Below, one piece after another: positions 50,051 to 59,045 of a stretch of 64,000 nucleotides of DNA. Position 1 is the stretch's first letter, and every line of letters begins with the position of its first letter. This stretch comes from Pseudoflavitalea rhizosphaerae (GTDB lineage Bacteria > Bacteroidota > Bacteroidia > Chitinophagales > Chitinophagaceae), in contig NZ_RCSU01000007.1 of the NCBI RefSeq assembly GCF_003991355.1, positions 277,514 to 341,513 on the forward strand. Reading direction: 5' to 3'. The notes beneath the pieces were generated by a model that was not told the origin of the DNA, did no database searches, and saw only the letters and a list, made by a program, of their open reading frames with translations. A program made the translations under genes and the position numbers.

Positions 50051-50974
50051 ATGAAGAAAGTCATTATCACCGCAAAGGTGCACCCATACCTCATAGAACA
50101 GTTGACGGCCAGAGGATTTGAAACGGAATATCTTCCAACTATATCTTACGAAGAACTGAGTGATAAGATCGCTGATATTACAGGGCTGATCGTTACCACC
50201 CGTTTGAAAATCGACAGGCCAATGCTGGAGAAAGCAGATCAGCTGAGATGGATCGGCCGGCTGGGCAGCGGAATGGAACTGATTGATGTGCCTTTTGCAG
50301 AGAGCAGGGGCATTCTCTGTGTGAGCAGCCCGGAAGGAAATCGCAATGCCGTTGCTGAACATGTTCTCGGTATGTTGCTCAACCTCATGAACAGGATTAC
50401 ACTGAGCCAGTGCGAAGTGAAGGAGTTCAAATGGGTGCGCGATGGCAACCGGGGTACTGAACTGAGTGGAAAAACGGTTGGTATCATTGGATACGGAAAT
50501 ACAGGAAGCGCTTTTGCCAGGTTGCTGGAACCATTTGGCGTTACAGTACTGGCTTATGATAAATACAACCAGGGATTTGCGAAAGGGTTTGTGCATGAAG
50601 CCAATCCGGAGCAGATCGCCCGCTATGCCGATGTGATCAGCATGCACCTGCCGCTGACCGACGAAACTTTTCATTATGCCAATGACCCATTCTTCAATTC
50701 ATTGAAGAACAAACCTTATTTCCTGAATGCAAGCAGGGGCAAGGTCCATGATACGGCGGCGGTGATCACGGCCCTGAAAAACGGCGCTATTGCAGGGGCC
50801 GGACTTGATGTGCTTGAAAATGAAAAGCTTGAACTTTATACGGAAAAAGAGAAGGAGCGATTGCAATGGCTTACTGCGCAACCCAATGTGATAGTAACTC
50901 CGCATATTGCAGGATACAGCCACGAAGCCTTCTATAAAATGGCGGCCGTTACGCTGGAAAAATTGAAATTGTAG
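50051..50974 (+). CDS. D-2-hydroxyacid dehydrogenase family protein
   Basis: This 307-residue NAD-dependent oxidoreductase has the split catalytic domain ([20 protein letters not shown]), the Rossmann GxGxxG-type motif [20 protein letters not shown], the [13 protein letters not shown] segment, [11 protein letters not shown], and the C-terminal [14 protein letters not shown] (catalytic His). It resembles phosphoglycerate dehydrogenase-like enzymes without a C-terminal ACT domain. The substrate is not determined. It is transcribed with rsmA. Confidence 0.9.
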   Translation: MKKVIITAKVHPYLIEQLTARGFETEYLPTISYEELSDKIADITGLIVTTRLKIDRPMLEKADQLRWIGRLGSGMELIDVPFAESRGILCVSSPEGNRNAVAEHVLGMLLNLMNRITLSQCEVKEFKWVRDGNRGTELSGKTVGIIGYGNTGSAFARLLEPFGVTVLAYDKYNQGFAKGFVHEANPEQIARYADVISMHLPLTDETFHYANDPFFNSLKNKPYFLNASRGKVHDTAAVITALKNGAIAGAGLDVLENEKLELYTEKEKERLQWLTAQPNVIVTPHIAGYSHEAFYKMAAVTLEKLKL

Positions 50975-50998
50975 TAAGGTTTGTAAGGAGAAATCCAT

Positions 50999-51006
50999 TA
51001 TATTTG
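50999..51006 (+). promoter_or_regulatory. putative -7 promoter element (TATATTTG) upstream of the greA leader
   Basis: TATATTTG fits TAnnTTTG and is followed about 19 bases later by an intrinsic-terminator-like hairpin, then by greA. A TTTG at 50980-50983 is a possible but closely spaced -33 box. The start of transcription would fall near 51012. Confidence 0.4.
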
Positions 51007-51024
51007 CTTTGAAACATAATCGTG

Positions 51025-51063
51025 CAACGCTTCAGCACCCACTGAGGCGTTGTTCTTTTTTTC
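51025..51063 (+). terminator. intrinsic terminator or attenuator in the greA leader
   Basis: CAACGCTTCAG (51025-51035), loop of six, CTGAGGCGTTG (51042-51052) form an 11-bp stem with one G-T pair, followed by TTCTTTTTTTC. It terminates the rsmA/dehydrogenase transcript, but lies downstream of the TATATTTG element, so a short transcript from that promoter would also end here. A second, weaker hairpin (GGAAGC...GCTTCC, 51071-51094) precedes the greA ribosome-binding site. Confidence 0.75.
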
Positions 51064-51103
51064 TATTTTCGGAAGCAAAAAAACAAATGCTTCCTGCAAA
51101 AAG

Positions 51104-51110
51104 AAGGAGG
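51104..51110 (+). promoter_or_regulatory. unusually strong Shine-Dalgarno sequence of greA
   Basis: AAGGAGG followed by T, 5 bases before the ATG, is a perfect anti-16S match. Most genes in this window have no such site, which is normal in Bacteroidota. It fixes the greA start at 51116. Confidence 0.8.
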
Positions 51111-51115
51111 TTACA

Positions 51116-51586
51116 ATGAGTGTTTTGTATGTAAGCAAAGAAACACTGGAGCAAATGAAACAAGAGCTGCACAGTATGCGTACTTCTGACAGACCTGCAG
51201 CAGCCAGGGCCATCGCGGAAGCCCGCGAGAAAGGCGACCTGAAAGAAAATGCCGAATACGATGCTGCCAAAGAGGCCCAGGGAATCCTGGAAGCCAAGAT
51301 CAAAAAATTGGAAAGCGATGTTGCCAGCGCCCGTGTGCTGGAAGCTGATAATGTAGACACCAGTAAAGTGTCTATCCTTACAAAAGTTACATTAACCAAT
51401 CTCAATACAAAGAAACAGCACACCTATCATATCGTTTCTGAAAAGGAAGCTGACCTGAAACAAGGTAAGATCTCTGTTGCTTCTCCAATAGGAAAAGGTC
51501 TGTTGGGCAAAGCAGTAGGCGAAGTTGCCGAAGTGCAGGTGCCGGCAGGATTGGTCAAGTTCAAAATATTAGACATCACTGCTTAG
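51116..51586 (+). CDS. greA: transcription elongation factor GreA
   Basis: This 156-residue protein has the normal GreA length. The N-terminal coiled coil has the catalytic acidic tip (EAREKGDLKENAEYDAAKEA), and the C-terminal FKBP-like domain has the conserved VASPIGKGLLGKAVGE segment. It binds RNA polymerase and promotes cleavage of backtracked transcripts. I chose the start with the strong ribosome-binding site; the upstream frame from 51050 runs through the hairpins. It sits between two terminators and is thus a monocistronic unit. Confidence 0.95.
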   Translation: MSVLYVSKETLEQMKQELHSMRTSDRPAAARAIAEAREKGDLKENAEYDAAKEAQGILEAKIKKLESDVASARVLEADNVDTSKVSILTKVTLTNLNTKKQHTYHIVSEKEADLKQGKISVASPIGKGLLGKAVGEVAEVQVPAGLVKFKILDITA

Positions 51587-51591
51587 ATAAC

Positions 51592-51615
51592 AGCCCCGGT
51601 AACGGGGCTTTTTTA
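51592..51615 (+). terminator. intrinsic terminator of greA
   Basis: AGCCCCG, loop GTAA, CGGGGCT (7-bp stem) followed by TTTTTT, starting 6 bases after the greA stop codon. Confidence 0.9.
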
Positions 51616-51642
51616 TTGGCGGTTCTTCCTTAGTTTTGTTTC

Positions 51643-52038
51643 ATGACAATATTTTCAAAGATCATAGCCGGGGAAATTCCCTCCTACAAAATTGCCGAGA
51701 ACGATAAGTTCTATGCATTCCTGGATATCTTCCCATTAACCGAAGGTCATGTTCTGGTAGTGCCGAAGATTGAAACGGATAAATTCTTTGAAGTGCCTGA
51801 TACCTATCTGGCGGAGATCCTGGTATTTGCAAAACCCATTGCAAAGGCTATTGAACTGAGCTTTCCCTGTAACCGGGTAGGCATGGCCGTGGTAGGTCTG
51901 GAAGTGCCGCATGCCCACCTGCACCTGGTGCCCATCAACAGTATAGATGATCTGAACTTTACTAAGGGAAAGATCAAAGTGGGCCCTGAACAATTGAAGC
52001 TGGCTCAGGATAAGATCCTGTCTAACCTTCACCTGTAA
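51643..52038 (+). CDS. HIT-family nucleotide hydrolase
   Basis: This 131-residue protein has the histidine triad motif PHAHLHLVP at residues about 88-96 with the preceding GHVLVVPK and FLDIFPLTEGH motifs. The group hydrolyses nucleotide phosphoramidates or related dinucleotides (HinT-like). It converges with ruvC, 8 bases between stops. Confidence 0.93.
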   Translation: MTIFSKIIAGEIPSYKIAENDKFYAFLDIFPLTEGHVLVVPKIETDKFFEVPDTYLAEILVFAKPIAKAIELSFPCNRVGMAVVGLEVPHAHLHLVPINSIDDLNFTKGKIKVGPEQLKLAQDKILSNLHL

Positions 52039-52046
52039 TCGAAAAT

Positions 52047-52619
52047 TTATTTGGCAGGACGGATGCGTGATGGATTTTTTTTGATGAAGTCTTCCCATCC
52101 TTTTAGTACTTTGCCCTGGTTGCCCAGGAAAGGTTTGTCCTGGAAATGGTGGCAGACGGCTACGGCCAGTGCATCAGACATATCGTGTGTATGGATCCAG
52201 GCATCCTGGAGACTGAGTATCTGTTGCAGCATTTTCCAGACCTGTTCTTTATCAGCGTTGCCATTGCCGGTGATAGATTGTTTGATCTTTTTGGGAGAAT
52301 ACTCGTGAACCTCCAGCCCCGCCTGCATTGCCGCCGCAATTGCCACCCCCTGAGCCCTGCCCAGCTTCAACATACTCTGTACGTTTTTGCCAAAGAAGGG
52401 CGCTTCGATGGCGCAGTACTTTGGTTTGAATTCAAGTATCAGTGAACAAATGCGCTGGTGAATGAGTTGCAGTCTTTCATAATGTTCTTTTTTACTGCTC
52501 AGTCTCAGTACATCCATTTCAATCACTTTTACTGAAGAGGGAGAAGCTGCAATAACGCTGTAACCCATGAGCAGTGTACCAGGATCGATACCAAGAATTA
52601 TTTTAGAATTGTTTTGCAA
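52047..52619 (-). CDS. ruvC: crossover junction endodeoxyribonuclease RuvC
   Basis: This resolves Holliday junctions with RuvAB. The acidic active site is visible: GIDPGT (first Asp), CAIEAPFF (Glu), and HTHDMSDALAVAVCHH (the D-x-x-D pair). The family usually starts only a few residues before GIDPG. The only ATG upstream is at 52694 and would add 25 residues overlapping the divergent gene, so I place the start at the TTG at 52619, giving 190 residues; this is uncertain. The C-terminus ends in a basic tail. Confidence 0.9.
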   Translation of the reverse strand: MQNNSKIILGIDPGTLLMGYSVIAASPSSVKVIEMDVLRLSSKKEHYERLQLIHQRICSLILEFKPKYCAIEAPFFGKNVQSMLKLGRAQGVAIAAAMQAGLEVHEYSPKKIKQSITGNGNADKEQVWKMLQQILSLQDAWIHTHDMSDALAVAVCHHFQDKPFLGNQGKVLKGWEDFIKKNPSRIRPAK

Positions 52620-52656
52620 GGGAAGTGCCGGGGATTCGATTAATATTGTAAATCTG

Positions 52657-53655
52657 TTGAAACCACTGAACAAAAATATCAAATTAATCCTCAACTATGT
52701 GATCGGGCCACTGGTGTTTTGCCTGCTGGCCTGGAGCATCTACAGGCAGTTGAACAGGCAGCCCAACTGGGAGGAATCTTTTCTCCAGATCAAACTGGCT
52801 TTCGAAGGGATGCATATTTGGAAATTTATGTTGGTATGTGTGCTGATGCTGATCAACTGGACCATCGAGGCGCGTAAGTGGCAGGTAGCGGTGACCAGGC
52901 TGCAGCCGATCAACCTGCTGCAATGTCTCAAAGCCATCTTTACCGGTACTACCATGGCTTTCTTTACACCTAATCGTATTGGCGAGTACCTGGGAAGGAT
53001 CCTTTATATAGAAGAGGGGAAGCGTATCCAGGCCATCTCCGTAACCATCGTTTGCAGTATGGCGCAATTGCTGGTTACCCTCATTACTGGTATTGCGGGA
53101 TTACTGTACCTGCGGAATGTTATTTCGCATACAGCACCGTTAGATGACTCACTATTGTTCTGGACCAATACTGTTTTATGGATTACGATCCTGGGCTGCA
53201 TCGTTTTAACGTTGCTTTTCTTCAAACTGGCATGGTTGGTGAAACTATTGGAAATGATCCCGAAGTTGGGGAAACTGGTGCAGTATATCAGGGTTTTAGA
53301 TTCTTTTAACGCAACTATCCTCTGGAGGATCTTGTCTTTAAGTATAATACGCTATTTTGTTTTTATAGCCCAGTATTACCTGCTCTTTGATGTTTTTGAC
53401 GTGGACCTGAGCTTTGCGGAAACATTCGCGTCCATGTCTGTTGTGTTCCTGGTGCTGGCTATAGTGCCTTCCATAGCAATGATTACCGAACTGGGCGTAA
53501 GATGGAAGGCCAGTATAGAGCTGGTACAATTTTTTAGCACCAATATGATAGGGGTGCTGGCAACTTCGTTGTCTATATGGGTTATCAATCTGGTAATACC
53601 GGCTTTGGTTGGAAGTTTATTAATTTTAAGTATCCGCATATTCAGGAACAGATAG
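52657..53655 (+). CDS. UPF0104 / lysylphosphatidylglycerol-synthase-type transmembrane protein
   Basis: This membrane protein has about 8 hydrophobic segments and the family signature AIFTGTTMAFFTPNRIGEYL, with EARKWQ before it and the late GVRWKASIELVQFF. It belongs to the flippase-like superfamily related to the membrane half of MprF. The open frame starts at an ATG at 52567, but this would overlap ruvC; I prefer the TTG at 52657 (KPLNKNIKLILNYVIG), giving 332 residues. The substrate is unknown; a lipid or glycan carrier is plausible. Confidence 0.85.
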   Translation: MKPLNKNIKLILNYVIGPLVFCLLAWSIYRQLNRQPNWEESFLQIKLAFEGMHIWKFMLVCVLMLINWTIEARKWQVAVTRLQPINLLQCLKAIFTGTTMAFFTPNRIGEYLGRILYIEEGKRIQAISVTIVCSMAQLLVTLITGIAGLLYLRNVISHTAPLDDSLLFWTNTVLWITILGCIVLTLLFFKLAWLVKLLEMIPKLGKLVQYIRVLDSFNATILWRILSLSIIRYFVFIAQYYLLFDVFDVDLSFAETFASMSVVFLVLAIVPSIAMITELGVRWKASIELVQFFSTNMIGVLATSLSIWVINLVIPALVGSLLILSIRIFRNR

Positions 53656-53701
53656 GATATATACGAAATTTTATTTATATATTTAATCAGACGAGCTATA
53701 C

Positions 53702-54496
53702 ATGAAACTCTATAGAACTGGTTTATTGGCAATACTGATCATGGCCAGCTTTCCCCTGGAGGCCGGCAATGGTTTCTGCAACCTGCGCAATACTTCATTT
53801 GCAGCTGGCGAGCAAATCACCTTCAAGGTATTCTATACAGTGGTGGGCGCTTATTTTGGCGCCGGCGAAGCTACTTTCAATACAAAGCTGGAGCGGCTCA
53901 ACAACAAGCCTGTTTATCATATAGTGGGTGATGGCAAAACCTATAGTTTTTACGATAATTTTTTCAAGGTCCGCGACAAGTACGAGACTTATATCGATAC
54001 GGCTACACTGCAGCCTTATCGTTTCATCCGCAATATCGATGAAGGCGGTTACAAGAAATACGAGCATGTCACATTCAATAAGACCACCAATACGGCTGTT
54101 ACCAACAATGGTGTTTTCAAAACGCCGGAATGTGTACAGGATGTATTGAGTGCTATCTTCTATGCCCGTAATATCGATTTCAATTCTTTAAAGCCAAATG
54201 ATAAGATCACTTTCAGCATGTTCCTCGATAATGAAGTGTATGAAATGTATATCCGTTACCTGGGAAAAGAAACAGTAAAAACCAAATACGGTAAATTCCG
54301 CGCAATCAAATTCAAACCCCTGCTGATCAAGGGGACCATTTTCGAAGGCGGTGAAAAGATGACGGTATGGGTGAGTGACGACGCCAATCGTATTCCCGTA
54401 CGTATCGAGAGCCCGATCTCTGTAGGTAGCGTGAAAGTGGATATGATCAGTTACAGGAACCTGCGGCATAGGCTGAGTTCGCTGATCAGCTTATAG
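53702..54496 (+). CDS. DUF3108 domain-containing secreted protein
   Basis: This 264-residue protein has a signal peptide (MKLYRTGLLAILIMASFPLE, cleavage near AGNG). The rest is a beta-rich DUF3108 domain: GEQITFKVFYTVVGAYFGAG at the start, YHIVGDGKTYSFYDNFFKVR, and GKFRAIKFKPLLIKGTIFEG, VSDDANRIPVRIESPISVGS. It is most likely a periplasmic or outer-membrane-associated protein. The function of the family is not established. It lies 46 bases after the UPF0104 gene, with a TATATTTA string before it that may be a -7 box. Confidence 0.88.
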   Translation: MKLYRTGLLAILIMASFPLEAGNGFCNLRNTSFAAGEQITFKVFYTVVGAYFGAGEATFNTKLERLNNKPVYHIVGDGKTYSFYDNFFKVRDKYETYIDTATLQPYRFIRNIDEGGYKKYEHVTFNKTTNTAVTNNGVFKTPECVQDVLSAIFYARNIDFNSLKPNDKITFSMFLDNEVYEMYIRYLGKETVKTKYGKFRAIKFKPLLIKGTIFEGGEKMTVWVSDDANRIPVRIESPISVGSVKVDMISYRNLRHRLSSLISL

Positions 54497-54587
54497 AGAC
54501 CATAGGGACTACCCGGTTGGAAGAAAATTCCTAATAAAACAAAACCGGACGGATTCATCTGAAAACTATTCTTCTTCAGCTTTAATG

Positions 54588-54615
54588 ACAAAAGCGCCTG
54601 ACCGGGCGCTTTTGT
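54588..54615. terminator. bidirectional intrinsic terminator
   Basis: ACAAAAGCGCC (54588-54598) and GGCGCTTTTGT (54605-54615) form an 11-bp stem with A/T flanks in the gap between the convergent genes ending at 54496 and 54619. Confidence 0.88.
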
Positions 54616-54618
54616 TAA

Positions 54619-55458
54619 TTATATCTCGCTCAACCTGAACATTTCTTTTTGTCGTATGCCCTTCTCTGTCATACCCAATGTGCAGCATTCATGCAGGGGA
54701 TCATGCTCAAAGAAAAGGATGTATTCGTTATCCAGCGCCTCCTGCAGGAAAAGTTTTTTCTCATTTAGTGTAGTCAGTGGGAACATATCATAAGCCATCA
54801 CATAAGGCAATGGGATATGGCCGATGCTGGGAAGCAAGTCGGCCATGAACAGGATTGTCTTGCCTTTATAGCTGATCTGTGGCAGCATCATTGCGTCTGT
54901 ATGACCGTGTACATAGCGTACTGAAATACCTTCCCCGAAAGGAACGCCATCAACTGGTTCGATGAATTTCAGTTGCCCGCTTTCCTGGATCGGCATGATA
55001 TTGTCTTTCAGGAAAGATGCTTTCTCGCGATCATTGGGTTGGGTGGCCCATTCCCAGTGACGGAGATTGCTCCAGTACGTTGCGTTTTTGAATGCAGGAA
55101 CTAATTTGTCGCCTTCTCGGATAATACTGCCGCCGCAGTGGTCGAAATGCAGATGCGTTAAGAAAACGTCCGTGATATCGTTTCTGTGAAAGCCATGTTC
55201 GGCCAGGGATTTATCAAGCGTTTGATCTCCGTTCAAATGATAATGTCCGAAGAATTTCGCGTCCTGTTTATCGCCGATGCCATTGTCTACCAGGATCAGT
55301 CTATTTCCGTCTTCGATGAGGAGGCAGCGCATGGCCCAGTTGCAAAGGTTGAGTTCGTCTGCGGGGTTGAGTTTGTTCCAGATGGTTTTGGGAACAACGC
55401 CGAACATAGCGCCTCCGTCGAGTTTGAAATTACCGGTATGGATCGTGTAGAGTTTCAT
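54619..55458 (-). CDS. MBL-fold metallo-hydrolase (lactonase-like)
   Basis: This 279-residue protein has the metal motif THLHFDHCGG (His102, His104, Asp106, His107), VHGHTDAM (third-site His), LFMADLLPS (bridging Asp) and a late FFEHDPLHEC histidine. It resembles N-acyl-homoserine lactonase-like members of the superfamily. No quorum-sensing genes are nearby, so the substrate is left open. The MFS gene is 13 bases upstream, and the two may be co-transcribed. Confidence 0.9.
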   Translation of the reverse strand: MKLYTIHTGNFKLDGGAMFGVVPKTIWNKLNPADELNLCNWAMRCLLIEDGNRLILVDNGIGDKQDAKFFGHYHLNGDQTLDKSLAEHGFHRNDITDVFLTHLHFDHCGGSIIREGDKLVPAFKNATYWSNLRHWEWATQPNDREKASFLKDNIMPIQESGQLKFIEPVDGVPFGEGISVRYVHGHTDAMMLPQISYKGKTILFMADLLPSIGHIPLPYVMAYDMFPLTTLNEKKLFLQEALDNEYILFFEHDPLHECCTLGMTEKGIRQKEMFRLSEI

Positions 55459-55471
55459 GGCAATGATTAGA

Positions 55472-56803
55472 TTATTGAATGGCTTTGTTTAATTGTTTCT
55501 GTTTCATGAGCGCGGAGATCAGCCAGATAAAGCCGATAAAGAAAAAGACGATCAAAGACAGTACCGAATTTTTCATACCGCCGTGATCTTTGGTGAGTTC
55601 TTCAATAAATCCGAAGGAGAACATACCCACCACTATCGCTATTTTTTCAGTAAGGTCATAGTAACTGAAGAAAGATGCTGTATCCTTTGTTTCGGGCATC
55701 AGTTTGGAATAGGTACTGCGGCTGAGGGATTGAATGCCGCCCATCACCAGTCCTACCGCAACGGCAAGTCCATAAAAAAGAAATTCGGGATCGCCGCCAT
55801 TCTCTTTCACTTCAGCAGTAAAGAAAGCGCCGATACAGATCAGGATCCAGAAAGCTACCACGCCCATGAGTACCTGAATATTTCCAAGTCGTGCTGACAG
55901 CCTTGCCATTCCCCAGGCTCCGAGTATTGCTACCAATTGTATGATCACGGCAGTGAGGATGAGTTTTGTCTGGTCCAGTTGCAGCAGTTTTGCCCCGAAT
56001 AGTGTAGCAGCCAGCATCACGGTTTGAACGCCCATGCTGTAAAAAAAGAAGCCGCGGAGAAAACGTTTGAGCACGGGCAGTTTGGTTACCTGCGCATATA
56101 CTTTTTTCATTTCATGAAAGCCTTCCGTGAGAAAGCTCTTTTCATGTACCTGGTTGCTGGGAGTGGATTTGGGTAATCTCCTGAAAGTGATCTGTGCAAA
56201 GGCAAACCACCAGATGCCAACAAGGAGGAAGGTATAACGGGATGCCTCACCTGCATCTGTCATTAGTAAGATCAGCACAAAACCGATGAGCTGGCAGATC
56301 ACGCTTCCTACATATCCGAAGGAGAAGCCACGTGCACTGATGCGGTCCATGTCTTTCGGTGCTGCGATCTCAGGAAGGTAGGAGTTGTAGAAAACCAAAC
56401 TTCCTGCCCAACCAATGGCTGCGAGCATGAAGAAAAATACGCCGAATCCTACTGACACATTTTCAATATCGAAGAAAAAAAGCGCTGAACAACCTACTGC
56501 GCCTAAATAACAAAAGAAGCGCATAAACTGCTTCTTGTTACCTCTCGTATCAGCAATGGAGGTAAGAATGGGATACATCAATGCAATGATCAGGTAGGCA
56601 ACGGAGATAGAGTAATCATACAGGGAAGTATTCACATATTCCCTTCCGAGGAAGGGAACGGAGTTGGCGCCATATTTATCAGCCGTAACAGCCGCAAAAT
56701 AGATCGGGAAAAATGTGGTGGTAATAACCAGGTTATACACCGAATTGGCCCAATCATAAATGGCCCAGCCATTAATGACTTTTTTTGATGCAGTTGTTTG
56801 CAT
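55472..56803 (-). CDS. MFS transporter of the UMF1/Atg22-like family
   Basis: This 443-residue protein has 12 transmembrane segments and the opening KVINGWAIYDWANSVYNLVI, characteristic of the UMF1 (Atg22-like) group. The central cytoplasmic loop (residues about 215-250) is charged. It ends MKQKQLNKAIQ. Transport of amino acids or similar solutes is suggested by fungal Atg22, but the bacterial substrate is unknown. Confidence 0.92.
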   Translation of the reverse strand: MQTTASKKVINGWAIYDWANSVYNLVITTTFFPIYFAAVTADKYGANSVPFLGREYVNTSLYDYSISVAYLIIALMYPILTSIADTRGNKKQFMRFFCYLGAVGCSALFFFDIENVSVGFGVFFFMLAAIGWAGSLVFYNSYLPEIAAPKDMDRISARGFSFGYVGSVICQLIGFVLILLMTDAGEASRYTFLLVGIWWFAFAQITFRRLPKSTPSNQVHEKSFLTEGFHEMKKVYAQVTKLPVLKRFLRGFFFYSMGVQTVMLAATLFGAKLLQLDQTKLILTAVIIQLVAILGAWGMARLSARLGNIQVLMGVVAFWILICIGAFFTAEVKENGGDPEFLFYGLAVAVGLVMGGIQSLSRSTYSKLMPETKDTASFFSYYDLTEKIAIVVGMFSFGFIEELTKDHGGMKNSVLSLIVFFFIGFIWLISALMKQKQLNKAIQ

Positions 56804-56846
56804 GTGCAGTGGTTGAACGGTTACAGGGAAAAGGGTGGTTCCTGTA

Positions 56847-57671
56847 TCAACTGTGGATCACACCTGTGTAGATCAGGATCAGCAACAGGATACCGGCGAT
56901 AATGCGGTACCATCCAAACAGGCGGAAGCCATAGCGTTGCAGGAAGCCGATGAAAAATTTGATAGCGAGCATTGCTACCACAAAAGCCACAATATTACCA
57001 ACGATGAATGCCGTGATATTATCAGAGGAAGCAAGTATCAGCTCATACCCTTTTTGTTGAACGCCTCCTGTTTCAACGTCTTTCAGGAAAAGGGTATACC
57101 CGGTGGCCGCACACATGGTAGGCACTGCCAGGAAGAAAGAGAACTCTGCGGCCAGTCTGCGCGATAATTTCTGCTGCATACCACCGATAATGGAAGAAGC
57201 GCTGCGGCTCATGCCCGGGACCATGGCCAGACATTGCCAGAGGCCGATGATGAATGCTCTTCTGAAAGAGATCCTTTCTTCTGTATCGATATCATTCTTT
57301 GTGAACAGCCTGTCTATGAAAAGCAGTACCACGCCACCAAGCAGTAATGTGATCGCTACTGTTGTTGGGCTTTCCAGCATGGCATCGATCTTATCGGAAA
57401 ACAATTTTCCCAGCACCAGGGCTGGTATAACGGCAATGATCAGTTTAGCGTAGAACTGCCAGCGTTTGAAATCGAAGAATTTTCTCCAGTACAATACCAC
57501 TACCGCCAGGATGGCGCCAAGTTGTACCGCAACTTCAAACAGCTTGGTGAACTCTTCTTTATGGATACCCATCAGGCTGCTGGCGATGATCATATGCCCG
57601 GTGGACGAAACAGGTAAGTATTCAGTAATGCCTTCTACTATGGCAATGATGATTGCCTCGGGTAAACTCAT
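56847..57671 (-). CDS. uppP: undecaprenyl-diphosphatase
   Basis: This 274-residue membrane enzyme (BacA family) has the motifs [19 protein letters not shown] and [15 protein letters not shown], which carry the catalytic Glu, Ser, His and Arg. It removes a phosphate from undecaprenyl pyrophosphate to recycle the carrier for peptidoglycan and glycans. It is the last gene of an ftsX - DUF3098 - uppP operon, an arrangement conserved in Bacteroidota. The gap to the DUF3098 gene is 15 bases. Confidence 0.96.
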   Translation of the reverse strand: MSLPEAIIIAIVEGITEYLPVSSTGHMIIASSLMGIHKEEFTKLFEVAVQLGAILAVVVLYWRKFFDFKRWQFYAKLIIAVIPALVLGKLFSDKIDAMLESPTTVAITLLLGGVVLLFIDRLFTKNDIDTEERISFRRAFIIGLWQCLAMVPGMSRSASSIIGGMQQKLSRRLAAEFSFFLAVPTMCAATGYTLFLKDVETGGVQQKGYELILASSDNITAFIVGNIVAFVVAMLAIKFFIGFLQRYGFRLFGWYRIIAGILLLILIYTGVIHS

Positions 57672-57686
57672 TGTACGGATTTTACA

Positions 57687-57947
57687 TTATGCTTTCGGCT
57701 TGCGGAAGATCGCAAATACTTCAATGCCCAGGCCCAGCAGGATGAGGATAGGTGCAACAGTGATACGGGTGGTACTATACACATCGGAATCGAGGAATAC
57801 ATTGGGGTCTTTGCTTTTGCCACCAGCCATCAGGATAATGCCGAGCACCATCACTGCCAGTCCGATCAGGATCCACATATAATTTTCTCTTCCGAACAGG
57901 TTGCTGCTTGTTGTTGAAGTATTGCTTTTTGCTTTAATATCAGCCAT
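57687..57947 (-). CDS. DUF3098 small membrane protein
   Basis: This 86-residue protein has two transmembrane helices (residues about 23-42, YMWILIGLAVMVLGIILMAG, and 62-80, TVAPILILLGLGIEVFAIFR) and a polar N-terminus. The DUF3098 family occurs between ftsX and uppP in Bacteroidota. Its function is unknown; a link to division or wall synthesis is suggested only by its conserved neighbours. Confidence 0.92.
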   Translation of the reverse strand: MADIKAKSNTSTTSSNLFGRENYMWILIGLAVMVLGIILMAGGKSKDPNVFLDSDVYSTTRITVAPILILLGLGIEVFAIFRKPKA

Positions 57948-57979
57948 TGTACAATGATTGAGTGTGCAATATAGGGGTT

Positions 57980-58855
57980 TTAATACAGTTCATCCAGTTT
58001 CATCTTCAGGTATTTTACCACGCTGCGCCAGGTGCTGAACAAGCTGATACTGATGCCCAGGACCAGCAGGAATCCGAAAAGGAGGAAGAGTTTGCTGTTA
58101 TCGCGGAGGTCCCTTAAATAAGGGAGGAAAGATTCGGAAAGGGTCATCAATCCATAGATCAATGCAATGGCGATCATGGCTGAGATGGTGCCATTCACAA
58201 TGGCCCGCACATTCATGGGCCGCGAAATGAAGCCCCTCGTTGCGCCAACCATCTGCATGGTTTTGATCAGGAAGCGGTTGCTGTACATCGCGAGACGAAT
58301 AGTATTATCGATCAAAACGATACTAAGTATACAGAAGATGCCGGCCAGGATAGCAAAAACGATCAATCCTACCCGAACGGTGGAACCCATCTTCTCCACG
58401 ATAAATGCCGGGTATTTCACGCTTTCCACTACCAGGGCCTGCTTTTCCAGGTCGGCCTTGATACTGGCTACTGTGTCTTTCTGAACATATGTTGCTTTGA
58501 GATTGAGGTCGAATGAGGCTGGAAGCGGGTTCTCGTCAAGCAATGCAGAGAAATCCTGACCTTCATCTGTCATCCATTTCTTCTTGGCAGCTTCTTTATC
58601 GATGTATTCCACGCTCTTGGTATAGGGCTGGGCAACCAGGTAAGTCTTCAGTCCTTCTATATCGGTAGGCGTTACATTGTTCCGGAGATAGATCTGTACT
58701 TTCACTCCTTCCCGCAGTTCTTCGGTATACCGCTTTGCATTCAGCAAAAGCCACCCAAAGATGCCAACTAAAAAAAGTACAATGGTTACCCCGAGGATCG
58801 CCATAAAGTATGACGGCTTGGAACGCTTGGCCGAAGCCTTTCCGATTTGAGCCAT
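57980..58855 (-). CDS. ftsX: cell division permease-like protein FtsX
   Basis: This 291-residue protein has one N-terminal transmembrane helix (residues about 17-39), a periplasmic domain of about 120 residues (REGVKVQIYLRNNVTPTDIE, LPASFDLNLKATYVQKDTVA), then three helices in the permease region (SNRFLIKTMQMVGATRGFIS is the conserved loop). It forms a complex with FtsE, absent here, and controls peptidoglycan hydrolases at the septum. It is the first gene of its operon, 32 bases before the DUF3098 gene. Confidence 0.94.
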   Translation of the reverse strand: MAQIGKASAKRSKPSYFMAILGVTIVLFLVGIFGWLLLNAKRYTEELREGVKVQIYLRNNVTPTDIEGLKTYLVAQPYTKSVEYIDKEAAKKKWMTDEGQDFSALLDENPLPASFDLNLKATYVQKDTVASIKADLEKQALVVESVKYPAFIVEKMGSTVRVGLIVFAILAGIFCILSIVLIDNTIRLAMYSNRFLIKTMQMVGATRGFISRPMNVRAIVNGTISAMIAIALIYGLMTLSESFLPYLRDLRDNSKLFLLFGFLLVLGISISLFSTWRSVVKYLKMKLDELY

Positions 58856-58887
58856 GAAATAAAATTTTTGATGGGTTAGTAGTGGAG

Positions 58888-58935
58888 CAAAAATAGCTGA
58901 TTTGGGCCGTTTAAACAGGATAATCCGTATTTTTG
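58888..58935. promoter_or_regulatory. back-to-back putative promoters for ftsX (minus) and leuS (plus)
   Basis: TATTTTTG occurs on the minus strand at 58888-58895 and on the plus strand at 58928-58935, both TAnnTTTG. The leuS leader would then be about 100 bases, containing an AAAAGCC...GGCTTTT stem (58954-58987) and a TCCGTT-CTGT-AACGGA hairpin (59024-59039) just before the ATG. Confidence 0.4.
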
Positions 58936-59045
58936 ATGCCCCTCTAACGATTGAAAAGCCCGGAAAATTCTGAGGGTAAAGGCTTTTAACGTTTCCTCAA
59001 CTTTTGTATAAAACATAAAAATTTCCGTTCTGTAACGGACAAGGC

